A stretch of 14,927 bases of DNA from UBA8231 sp964512165. GTDB lineage: Bacteria > Latescibacterota > UBA2968 > UBA8231. Under the pieces are notes generated by a model. The model was not told the DNA's origin, made no database searches, and saw only the letters and a program-made list of their open reading frames with translations. The DNA lies in assembly GCA_964512165.1 (NCBI GenBank), contig CAZEHQ010000100.1:1-14927 (forward strand), read 5' to 3'. A program made the position numbers and the translations under genes. Of this stretch, positions 1-6,867 are shown piece by piece. Numbering within the stretch: the first letter of the stretch is position 1; every line of letters starts with the position of its first letter.

Positions 1-91
1 CAGCGGCTGGACGGGCACCGAGATCCTGGAGGTCGAGGCGCCGGGAGCCGAGGTCTTCAACTTCACCGACTCCCGCTTCCACGGGAAGTAG
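1..91 (+). CDS. C-terminal end of unidentified protein (5' truncated by window)
   Basis: An open frame (codons starting at base 2) runs 29 codons to a TAG at 89-91 and ends ...NFTDSRFHGK. Codon choice is strongly G/C at third positions, as in the neighbouring genes, which supports real coding. The fragment is too short to assign a family. It converges on the minus-strand glycosidase-like gene, whose stop lies 85 bp downstream. The start lies left of the window. No function is proposed. Confidence 0.5.
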   Translation, partial: SGWTGTEILEVEAPGAEVFNFTDSRFHGK

Positions 92-92
92 C

Positions 93-118
93 GGCGTCCC
101 CGGTGCTGGGGAGGCGCC
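93..118. terminator. Possible hairpin between convergent genes
   Basis: GGCG-TCCCC (93-101) can pair with GGGGA (108-112) and CGCC (115-118), leaving a two-G bulge and a six-base loop. It starts two bases after the stop of the left gene and sits between convergent genes, where a terminator is expected. There is no T-run on either strand, so intrinsic termination is uncertain. In sequence this GC-rich, chance pairing is common. Confidence 0.25.
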
Positions 119-176
119 GGGTGGATCAGCCGCGCAGGGGCGCTGGTTCCCCGTCGGGCGGGACCCGGCTCGCAGA

Positions 177-3100
177 TCAGTAAGAGCACATCAGGTCGTC
201 GAGCAGCAGGTGCCGGCTGGCGGCCGGCACCATCTCGTCGATGTAGACCAGCTTCTCCCGCAGCTGCACGTAGAACCCCTTCAGCCGCAGCGGGTGGTCC
301 ACCAGCCCGTCGCCGCCGGTGGCGCGCCAGTTGCACTTGCGCGGCCACTGGTAGCGGTCCACGGGGTACTCCCCCGGCAGGTCGATCCCCATGTAGCGCC
401 AGCCGTCGAAGTTGACGAAGGAGGTGCTCTCCGTGTCGTTGGTGTTCCAGTCGGCGCGGCCGTTGAGGGCGGCCCCGAGGTGGGTCCACTCCTCGCCATC
501 GGCGTCCTCCAGGACGAAGACGATGCGGCTCCAGCTGGAGTTGCCGTGGACCCACAGGCCGATCCGGCGCGGCACCCCCGGCAGCGGAACGGGCTCGTCC
601 AGCTCGGAGTAGTTGTACCAGGCGGTCACGTCCGGACCGCCCTGGGGCCCGTCCAGGGCCACCCGCGTCACCGTGCCGCGCTCGGGATCCTGAACCGCGT
701 CCCAAGTCATCCCGCCCGGACGGCGGAGCACGTCCCAGGTGTAGTTCTCGAAGGCCGTGTCCCGGCGGGCGCTCACCCGCCAGGCGCCGGGGTCGTCCAG
801 CCCGTGGAGCAGGACCGCCTCGGGTCCAGGCGCCGCGGTGTAGCGGATCGTTCCCGCCTTGACGGCGCTCACCTCGACGCCGCTGACGTAGCGGGGTGAA
901 TCGTCCACGAGGACGACCACCTCGCCGTCCGCGACAGCCGCCGGAAGGCTGTTGCCCATGCCGTCCGTCACCAGGGCCGCCGCGGGGCCGCTGACGTCAC
1001 GCGGTGGATCGTCGTCGTCGACGGTCACCTCGCCGTCCGCGGGAGCCGCCGCAGGAGTGTTGTCGATGCCGTCCGTCACCACGGCGGGCCCCGCGCCGCG
1101 CACGGACAGGCGGACCTCCCTCTCGCCGCGGATCGTCCACAAGGCGTAGACCTCATCCCCCTCGGGACGCGCAAAGGCGAGGGCGAAGAGGCTGGTGGAG
1201 CCCGTGTCCAGCTTGCGCGAGAACCGGGCCCGGTCGAGCTGGGCGGTGAGGGTGGCGTAGGTCACGTACCCGGGCTTGGGGTTCAGCTCGGGCGGCCGGT
1301 GGGCGAGGCCGGAGGCGCCCCAGTTGGAGAAGTAGTAGGCGTTGCCCACGTCGTAGGCGAGGGCCGGGTTGACGTGGGGGACGCCGTAGGCCAGGGCCAG
1401 CAGGCAGTCGCGGACGTTGTAGGCGGCGGCGGTGCGCGGGTGGAGGTTGCCGGGGTTGGTGGAGTGGTACATCCACTCGAAGGAGACCGCCAGCCCCACG
1501 TCGCCGTACCCGTAGTGGCGGGCCATCTCCTTCATCCACCAGAGGCTGCCGAAGCCGGCCACCTCCGGCTGGCGCTCGGGCATGCGCATGAAGCCGGGGG
1601 ACTCCTCGCCCAGGCGGTCGATGTACTCGCGCGGGTACCCACGCGCGAGGAACTGCTCGATCGACGGCTGCACCATGTTGCCGAAGACCAGCTCCATCTC
1701 CGGGTCGAGGCGCCGCACCGCCTCGCTGGCCGCCACCGCGTGCTCCCAGCGCCGCTCCAGCTCCGCCGTCTCCGCCGAGTCCAGCGGCGCCGGTCCGTCC
1801 CCCGTCAGGAACCCCGGCCGCGTCATCAGCGGCCCGATGTTGCTCTCGTGGAAGACCAGGGCCTGGCGCGTCTCCGGCCACGCCTCGAAGGAGCGGCGCA
1901 GCGCTTCGGCGTCCGTCTCGCCCACCTTGTGGGTGCCCACGATGCTGGAGTGCTGGCCCTTCGTCAGGCCGTGCTCCCGCAGGTCCTCGTACCCGAAGCC
2001 GAAGGTGCGCCGGATCCCCGCCTTGTACATCAGCGGTCCGGCCTGGTCCACGGTGGTGCCGCGGTGGCCCATGCCGAAGCACCAGGTGCCGAAGGGCGAG
2101 TCCCGGACAGTCGCCCGGCGCCGGTCCTCGGGCAGCAGCGCGAAGGTGGTCCGGCGCTCGACGGAGACCGCCTCGCCGTCGAGGAGGCGGAAGACGACCT
2201 CGAACCAGCCGAGCGTCTCCCGGGGCAGCTCCAGGCGCAAGGTGTCGGCGGCCAGCGGCGGCAGAAGCAGGCTTCCCCGGGTGCGGGCTTCGCCCCCGTA
2301 GTAGTCGGTGGCCACCACCTCGACCCGGGCCCGCCGCTCCCGGTCCGTGACGTTCCTCAAGGCCGCTGAGAAGACCGGCGGCTGCGCCACGAAGACGTTC
2401 CCCACCTCGGCCGAGGAGACCCGCATCTGCACCGGCGCCGCCGCCAGCGTGAGGGCGACCACGCGCACGGCGCTGCGGCGGCCCAGGGGGCGCACGCGGA
2501 AGCGCGCCGGGTCGGGGTTGCGCACCGCCACGTGGAGTTCCTTGGTCAGCTCCAGGTCCAGGTGGTCCCCCGGCTCGGCGATGTCCTGGATGTCCCCCGA
2601 ACGCAGGGGCGCCTTCACCACGAAGAGGCGGCCCTCCGCCTCTCCCGCCGGCCCGGTGAGGCGCAGCGGCCGGTGGGCCAGGACCCGCTCGTTGCCCGGC
2701 TCGTCCCACCTCGGGACGGTGACGGCGCTGTCGTAGAGGATGCCGTGGCCGTCGTGAAGCCCCAGCCGGAAGGAGACCACGGGGGTCTTCGCCGGATCGG
2801 TGTCGGCCAGGCAGAGGAGGTAGAGCCCCGAGTAGTTCTGCCGCGGGATGCGCACCACCGGGCACTCGGGATCGCCGTACCCGTCGGGCTCGTAGTGGGA
2901 GTAGAACCCCACCGGGTCCTCCTCCACGTCGGGCCAGCGGGCCAGCCCCACGTCCAGGTGGTCGCCGCCCTCCCTCGTGCCGATGTGGAAGGGGATGCCG
3001 CCGATCTCGACGCGGGAGCCCGCCGCGGGCAGCTGTCCCTCGGCGATGGCGTAGCCGTCGCCCATGTCGGCGCCGATGAAGCGGCCGTGGTAGAGGTCGG

Positions 3101-3362
3101 TCAGATCGACGGTGACGAAGGACTCGCCGGCGCCGGCTCCTCCCGCCCAGAGCCAGAGCAGGGCCGCCGCCCGGTGAAGCGCGATGCCTGTCTTCCTCGG
3201 GGCGGGGCTTCTCGTAGCGCCGGTGGCTCCCCGTCTGGCAGCCCTCGCCGTCCGGCGAAGCGCCATGCCTGCCTTCCTCATGGCGGAATCCCTCGCAGCG
3301 CCGGTGGCTCCCCGTCTCGCAGCACCCGCCGCCCGTTGAAGCGCGATGCTTGCCTTCCTCAT
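177..3362 (-). CDS. Large secreted glycoside-hydrolase-like protein with C-terminal carbohydrate-binding-like domain
   Basis: A 1061-aa protein, probably exported and acting on polysaccharide. Residues 1-54 are two repeats of an Arg/Ala-rich 27-aa unit. The third, partial copy (from residue 55, starting PRKTG) leads into the only good hydrophobic signal core, ALLWLW, near residues 67-72, followed by AGGAGAG. A beta-rich region follows. About residues 410-760 look like a TIM barrel (YKAGIRRTFGFGYEDL, WWMKEMARHYGYGD). Glu506 in FHESNIG and Glu629 in SFEWMYH are spaced plausibly for a clan GH-A acid/base and nucleophile pair, but this is inference. Residues 757-828 hold a 36-aa tandem repeat of the edge-strand motif that usually closes such barrels (VTDGMGN...SPRYVSG). 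About 870-1061 resemble a jelly-roll carbohydrate-binding module. ATG 3362 has AGAGG seven bases upstream; ATG 3281 also has an SD-like GAGGGA. It lies 19 bp downstream of the amidohydrolase stop, so it is last in that operon. The GH family is not recognised. Confidence 0.8.
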   Translation of the reverse strand: MRKASIALQRAAGAARRGATGAARDSAMRKAGMALRRTARAARRGATGATRSPAPRKTGIALHRAAALLWLWAGGAGAGESFVTVDLTDLYHGRFIGADMGDGYAIAEGQLPAAGSRVEIGGIPFHIGTREGGDHLDVGLARWPDVEEDPVGFYSHYEPDGYGDPECPVVRIPRQNYSGLYLLCLADTDPAKTPVVSFRLGLHDGHGILYDSAVTVPRWDEPGNERVLAHRPLRLTGPAGEAEGRLFVVKAPLRSGDIQDIAEPGDHLDLELTKELHVAVRNPDPARFRVRPLGRRSAVRVVALTLAAAPVQMRVSSAEVGNVFVAQPPVFSAALRNVTDRERRARVEVVATDYYGGEARTRGSLLLPPLAADTLRLELPRETLGWFEVVFRLLDGEAVSVERRTTFALLPEDRRRATVRDSPFGTWCFGMGHRGTTVDQAGPLMYKAGIRRTFGFGYEDLREHGLTKGQHSSIVGTHKVGETDAEALRRSFEAWPETRQALVFHESNIGPLMTRPGFLTGDGPAPLDSAETAELERRWEHAVAASEAVRRLDPEMELVFGNMVQPSIEQFLARGYPREYIDRLGEESPGFMRMPERQPEVAGFGSLWWMKEMARHYGYGDVGLAVSFEWMYHSTNPGNLHPRTAAAYNVRDCLLALAYGVPHVNPALAYDVGNAYYFSNWGASGLAHRPPELNPKPGYVTYATLTAQLDRARFSRKLDTGSTSLFALAFARPEGDEVYALWTIRGEREVRLSVRGAGPAVVTDGIDNTPAAAPADGEVTVDDDDPPRDVSGPAAALVTDGMGNSLPAAVADGEVVVLVDDSPRYVSGVEVSAVKAGTIRYTAAPGPEAVLLHGLDDPGAWRVSARRDTAFENYTWDVLRRPGGMTWDAVQDPERGTVTRVALDGPQGGPDVTAWYNYSELDEPVPLPGVPRRIGLWVHGNSSWSRIVFVLEDADGEEWTHLGAALNGRADWNTNDTESTSFVNFDGWRYMGIDLPGEYPVDRYQWPRKCNWRATGGDGLVDHPLRLKGFYVQLREKLVYIDEMVPAASRHLLLDDLMCSY
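879..1094 (-). repeat. In-frame 108-bp tandem duplication inside the glycosidase-like gene
   Basis: Units 879-986 and 987-1094 are diverged direct repeats of exactly 36 codons. On the plus strand both begin GCCGCTGACGT and share CACCTCGCCGTCCGCG and TGCCGTCCGTCACCA. On the protein side both give VTDG(M/I)xN...ADGEV...DD(S/P)PR(Y/D)VSG at about residues 757-828. The left unit keeps the family-like ending SPRYVSG. The right unit has an Asp run (VDDDDPP) and looks relaxed. The reading frame is preserved. Confidence 0.85.
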
Positions 3363-3380
3363 GGCGGAACCTCTCGTGGC
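3165..3380 (-). repeat. Triplicated 81-bp translation-initiation and signal-peptide start region
   Basis: Units 3362-3282 and 3281-3201 plus a partial third copy from 3200 to about 3165 are direct repeats. Each encodes (M/P)RK(A/T)xxALxRxA, preceded by a conserved leader: cgagaggttccgcc, cgagggattccgcc and cgagaagccccgcc. Copies 1 and 2 keep ATG and an SD-like purine run. In copy 3 the ATG position reads CCG (Pro), and this copy is the one fused to the hydrophobic signal core. The likely history is duplication of the RBS/start region followed by loss of the original start codon. Confidence 0.85.
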
Positions 3381-3381
3381 G

Positions 3382-5004
3382 TCAGCTCCAGGGCCGCACG
3401 AAGCGGCCCGGCGTGGCCCCGGTGTGCTCTCCGTCGCGCAGCACCCGCCGGCCGTTCACCCACACGTCGCGCACCCCCGTCGACAACTGGTGGGGCTCCT
3501 CGAAGGTGGCGCGGTCCGAGACAGTGTCGGGATCGAAGATCACCACGTCGGCGAGCAGGCCCTCGCGCAGCAGGCCCCGCTGGCGCAGGCCCAGGCGGTC
3601 GGCCACGGCCGAGGTCATCTTGCGGACGGCGTCCTCCAGGGGCAGGACCCCCTGGTCGCGGACGAAGCGGCCGAGGACGCGCGGGTAGGTGCCGTAGCCG
3701 CGGGGATGCACCGGCCCCAGCTCCCGCGCCCAGGCCGGGTCGACGCCGCCGGCGTCCGTGGAGATCTTGACCCACGGCTGAACGAGCTGCAGGCGCAGGT
3801 TGTCCTCGGTCATGGAGTAGTAGATGGTGCCGATGCGCTGGCGCTCCGACAGCAGCAAGTGGCAGACGGTGTCGAACCAGTCCTCGCCGCGCCCGGCGGC
3901 GATCTCGGAGAGGCGCCGGCCCACGTAGTCCTGGTTCTCCGGCTTGCGCAGGCCGATCGGCATCACCCCCTCGGGGCCGTGCTCGGTGACCATCGGCTCC
4001 CAGCCGCCTTCGGGGTCGATGACGGCGCGCCGGATCTTCTCGCGCTCGGCCGGGTCCTCCAGACGCTCGAAGAGCTTCCCCCCCTCCGCCGTCCACGGCG
4101 GCAGGACCGCGGTCAGGCCGGTGCCCGAGGCGTCGTAGGGGTACATGTCGGCGGCCACGTCGAGGCCGCCGGCGCGGGCCCGGTCGATGCGGCCGATGAC
4201 CTCGGGCATCTTGTCCCAGTGGTTCCGGCCCGCCGCCTTGAGGTGGTAGATCTCCACCGGCACGCCGGCGCGGACGCCGATCTCGAAGGCCTCGTCGAGG
4301 GCGCTGAAGATCTCCGCCCCCTCCGACCGCAGGTGGGTGATGTAGCTGCCGTTGCAGCGGGCCACGACCTCGCAGACCTCGACGATCTCGTCGGTGTCGG
4401 CGTAGCAGTCCGGCGGGTAGATGAGCGCGTAGGAGAGGCCGAAGGCGCCGTCCTCCATCGCTTCCGCCGCCACCCGGGCCATGAGCCGCCGCTCCTCCGC
4501 CGTGGCGGCGGTCATGTCCATCCCCTTGGCGCAGCTGCGCAAGGTGCCGCCGCCGAGGTAGGAGCCGACGTTGGGCGAGGCGCCCGCCGCCTCCACCGCC
4601 TCCAGCCAGTGGCGGAAGCGCGTCCACTTCTTCGCCGGCTCCACCCAGTCGGCCAGCAGGCCGCCGTACACGGAGGTGGCGAGGCCGCCCTCGTTGCGGC
4701 CGGTCACCGGCGCCGGGGTGGTGGCCTCGCCCATGATCTCGGTGGTCACGCCCTGGGTGATCTTGGAGAGGCAGCGGCCGTCCGCCATCAGTGGATAGAT
4801 GGAGTGGGACTGGATGTCGATGAAGCCCGGGCAGACCACGGCGTCCCCGGCGTCGACGACCTCCCCGGCGTTCTCCGGCGGGGCGACCCCCGGCGCGGTC
4901 ACCGCGGCGACGCGGTCGCCGGCGAGGGCCACGTCGCCGCGGAACCAGGGGTTGCCGCTGCCGTCGACGACGCGGCCCCCCCGGATCAGCACGTCCCAGG
5001 ACAT
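3382..5004 (-). CDS. N-acyl-D-amino-acid deacylase (D-aminoacylase)-like amidohydrolase
   Basis: A 540-aa metal-dependent amidohydrolase, likely cytoplasmic. It opens with the composite beta-domain (VLIRGGRVVDGSG) and PGFIDIQSHS, then KITQGVTTEIMGE. His224 (THLRSEG), His254 (YHLKAAGR) and Asp417 (ISTDAGG) match the D-aminoacylase metal and catalytic positions, with the same 30-residue His-His spacing. The C-terminus LREGLLADVVIFDPDTV...VWVNGRRVLRDGEHTGATPGRFVR is diagnostic of the family. Two departures from the classical enzyme are visible. The first His of HxH is Gln65 (only His67 remains), and the usual GNCG cysteine is replaced by Glu93 in MGEA. Family members with altered first-strand ligands exist, so substrate may differ from N-acyl-D-amino acids; dihydroorotase- or hydantoinase-like activity cannot be excluded. 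ATG 5004 overlaps the bicupin stop as TGATG, so translation is coupled. Confidence 0.88.
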   Translation of the reverse strand: MSWDVLIRGGRVVDGSGNPWFRGDVALAGDRVAAVTAPGVAPPENAGEVVDAGDAVVCPGFIDIQSHSIYPLMADGRCLSKITQGVTTEIMGEATTPAPVTGRNEGGLATSVYGGLLADWVEPAKKWTRFRHWLEAVEAAGASPNVGSYLGGGTLRSCAKGMDMTAATAEERRLMARVAAEAMEDGAFGLSYALIYPPDCYADTDEIVEVCEVVARCNGSYITHLRSEGAEIFSALDEAFEIGVRAGVPVEIYHLKAAGRNHWDKMPEVIGRIDRARAGGLDVAADMYPYDASGTGLTAVLPPWTAEGGKLFERLEDPAEREKIRRAVIDPEGGWEPMVTEHGPEGVMPIGLRKPENQDYVGRRLSEIAAGRGEDWFDTVCHLLLSERQRIGTIYYSMTEDNLRLQLVQPWVKISTDAGGVDPAWARELGPVHPRGYGTYPRVLGRFVRDQGVLPLEDAVRKMTSAVADRLGLRQRGLLREGLLADVVIFDPDTVSDRATFEEPHQLSTGVRDVWVNGRRVLRDGEHTGATPGRFVRPWS

Positions 5005-5750
5005 CAGCTGATCACCAGGTACGAGAGCCAGCCGTCGTGACGGTCGTTGAGGATGGCGTGGGGCACGCCGATGGGCAGGTAGACGGTGTCGCCTTCCCGC
5101 ACCGGGTGGGCGTCGAAGCCGGTGACCACCGTGCCCTCTCCCTCCAGCACGTAGTAGACCTGCTCCTTGTCCTCGTGGACGTGGAAGTCGGAGGCCTTGC
5201 CCCGGGCCACGGCCTGGCGCGCCAGGTACCAGAAGGCGAGCAGGCAGGGCTGGTCGGTGACCGGCTCCTCCGCCTCCAGCCGCTCCAGGAGCAGCCAGGT
5301 CACGGCGTTGCCGTGGACGCCCATGTTCGGCTGGGCGTCGCGCCAGTTCAGCACCCGCGGCTCGCTGCCGCTCCGGCCCTCCGGCACGGGGCAGGTGATG
5401 ATCAGGTACTGCATCCAGTCGGGGTTGGTCTCGCCGAGGAGCTGGTGCGAGACCCCGGGAGGGAAGTAGGCCACCGATCCCTCGCTGACGGCGTGGCGCT
5501 CCGTGCCGATGAGCACCTCCGCCTGGCCGGAGAGGATGTAGTAGTACTGCTCGGCGTTGCCGTGGGCGTGGTAGTTGGTGCTCTTGCCTCCCTGCAGGGA
5601 ATGGCCGGCGAAACCGCTGAGGTGGGTCAGGCACCGGAAGGGCGAGCCATCGCCGACGGGGTTGAGGATCGGCCAGACGACGGCGTTGTCGTGGCCGAGA
5701 TAGCATTCGCTGTCGCGCCAGTTGCGCACGACCGCTCGGGGGCTGCTCAC
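5004..5750 (-). CDS. Bicupin (two-cupin-domain) protein
   Basis: A 248-aa soluble protein with two cupin folds. Cupin 1 has His61, His63 and Glu68 (YHAHGNAEQYYYILSG) and His102 (PPGVSHQL). Cupin 2 has His190, His192 and Glu196 (FHVHEDKEQVYYVLEG) and His231 (PIGVPHAI). Both domains therefore keep a full metal-binding set of three His and one Glu. Such proteins serve as dioxygenases, sugar isomerases or ligand binders, and the fold alone does not give the reaction. The start is GTG 5750, with AAGGA seven bases upstream. It heads the bicupin-amidohydrolase-glycosidase operon and overlaps the next gene by one base (TGATG). An 85-bp gap separates it from the upstream oxidoreductase. Confidence 0.88.
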   Translation of the reverse strand: MSSPRAVVRNWRDSECYLGHDNAVVWPILNPVGDGSPFRCLTHLSGFAGHSLQGGKSTNYHAHGNAEQYYYILSGQAEVLIGTERHAVSEGSVAYFPPGVSHQLLGETNPDWMQYLIITCPVPEGRSGSEPRVLNWRDAQPNMGVHGNAVTWLLLERLEAEEPVTDQPCLLAFWYLARQAVARGKASDFHVHEDKEQVYYVLEGEGTVVTGFDAHPVREGDTVYLPIGVPHAILNDRHDGWLSYLVIS

Positions 5751-5792
5751 GGAGGGTTCCTTTCGTCGGGGGGTCGGGAACAGGGGCGCGCA

Positions 5793-5798
5793 AGTATA
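5793..5798 (-). promoter_or_regulatory. Candidate -10 element for the bicupin operon
   Basis: TATACT on the minus strand, in the only AT-rich patch of the 85-bp gap between the oxidoreductase and bicupin genes, matches the sigma-70 -10 consensus at five of six positions. Transcription from here would give a leader of about 35 nt before GTG 5750. No convincing -35 hexamer lies 16-18 bp upstream, so this is weakly supported. Confidence 0.35.
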
Positions 5799-5835
5799 GG
5801 AAATGACGGGACGGGAGTAGCCGCCGGCCGGGTCC

Positions 5836-6867
5836 TCAGCCCGGGCCGATCACGCCCTCGTCGAGCATGCTCAGCAGGGCCGAGTCCTCCACCTCCAGCG
5901 GCAGGTCGACCCGCCCGCGGCGGCGCGACGACTCGTAGGTGGCGAAGATCAGCTCCGTCGCCTGCAGGGCCTTGCGGCTCGACAGCTCCGGCTCCTCGCC
6001 GATGAACAGGCAGTCCACCAGGTCGCGGACGCTGGCGATCGTGTGCCGGGGCGCCGGCACCCCCGAGGTGCGCTCCACCTCCTCCCAGCCGCCGCCGCGC
6101 TGCATCCGCAGGCCGCCGCCCCCGCCCTGCACCTCGATCACCCCCTCGTCGCCGATCAGGCGGTTGGCCGGTCCGGCGTGGCCCGCGTCGCCGGTGGTCA
6201 GCAGGCCCTCGACCTCGTTCTCGAAGCGGACCCACGACAGGCCGCTCGTGTCCAGCCGCACGCCGAAGATCTCGCGGTGCTCGGAGACGTCGATCTGCCC
6301 CATGACCCAGCGCGCCGGGGTCTCGTCGTTGAAGAAGAACATCATGTCGAACCAGTGGGTGCCCCAGTCGAAGAGGTTGGAGCAGACGCCCTCGAAGCGG
6401 CGCAGGGGGCCGATGGCGCCGTCGCGGAGCAAGTCCCGCGCCGTTGCGAAGCCGTCGCCGAAGCGGCGCTGGTGGCAGAAGGTGAGCAGCACGCCCCGCT
6501 CCTCGCAGGCCGCGTGCAGGGCCCGCGCGTCCCCCCAGGTCGGGGCCATCGGCTTCTCTGCGTGGATCGCCCGGGCGCCGGCGGCGGCTGCCGCCTCGAT
6601 CATCGGCCGGTGCAGGTGGGGCCAGGTGCAGACGCTGACCAGGTCGAGGCGCTCCCGGTCCAGCATCTCGCCGTAGTCGGCCCAGGTGCTGCCCACCCCG
6701 AAGCGCTCGGCGAGGGCGGTCCGGGCCTCCTCGGAGGGGTCGGCGCAGGCGGCGATCTCGACCCGTTCGTCCTCCGCGTAGCCCTCGGCGTGGGCGTGGC
6801 CGCGGCCTCCGCAGCCGATGACGCCGGCTCGCAGCGTCCCTCCTCCCGTCTCCTTGCCCATGGTCAT
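5836..6867 (-). CDS. Gfo/Idh/MocA-family oxidoreductase
   Basis: A 343-aa NAD(P)-dependent sugar or cyclitol dehydrogenase-like protein, probably cytoplasmic. An N-terminal Rossmann motif VIGCGGRGHAHAEGY (residues 16-30) is followed by ADP at 42-44. The family signature EKP is at 104-106 (AIHAEKPMAPTW), and FDWGTHWFDMMFFF carries the conserved Asp/His pair of the substrate domain. Length is typical. ATG 6867 overlaps the sulfatase stop as ATGA and has GAGGAAGGG directly upstream; ATG 6861 is an in-frame alternative two codons later. Position after a sulfatase suggests oxidation or epimerisation of a desulfated sugar, but that is inference from context. No signal peptide or Tat motif is seen. 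Confidence 0.92.
   Translation of the reverse strand: MTMGKETGGGTLRAGVIGCGGRGHAHAEGYAEDERVEIAACADPSEEARTALAERFGVGSTWADYGEMLDRERLDLVSVCTWPHLHRPMIEAAAAAGARAIHAEKPMAPTWGDARALHAACEERGVLLTFCHQRRFGDGFATARDLLRDGAIGPLRRFEGVCSNLFDWGTHWFDMMFFFNDETPARWVMGQIDVSEHREIFGVRLDTSGLSWVRFENEVEGLLTTGDAGHAGPANRLIGDEGVIEVQGGGGGLRMQRGGGWEEVERTSGVPAPRHTIASVRDLVDCLFIGEEPELSSRKALQATELIFATYESSRRRGRVDLPLEVEDSALLSMLDEGVIGPG

Noticed and set aside
1153..2865. 570-aa minus-strand frame inside the glycosidase-like gene, and long plus-strand frames at 1299-2369, 3346-5040 and 6951-8540
   Set aside because: All are Arg/Pro/Gly- or Val/His-rich shadow frames typical of high-GC DNA, antisense to or out of frame with genes that have clear family motifs.
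5005..5793. 803-aa version of the amidohydrolase starting at 5793
   Set aside because: The upstream part is an Arg/Pro-rich out-of-frame reading of the bicupin gene. The amidohydrolase domain starts at ATG 5004 with MSWDVLIRGG.
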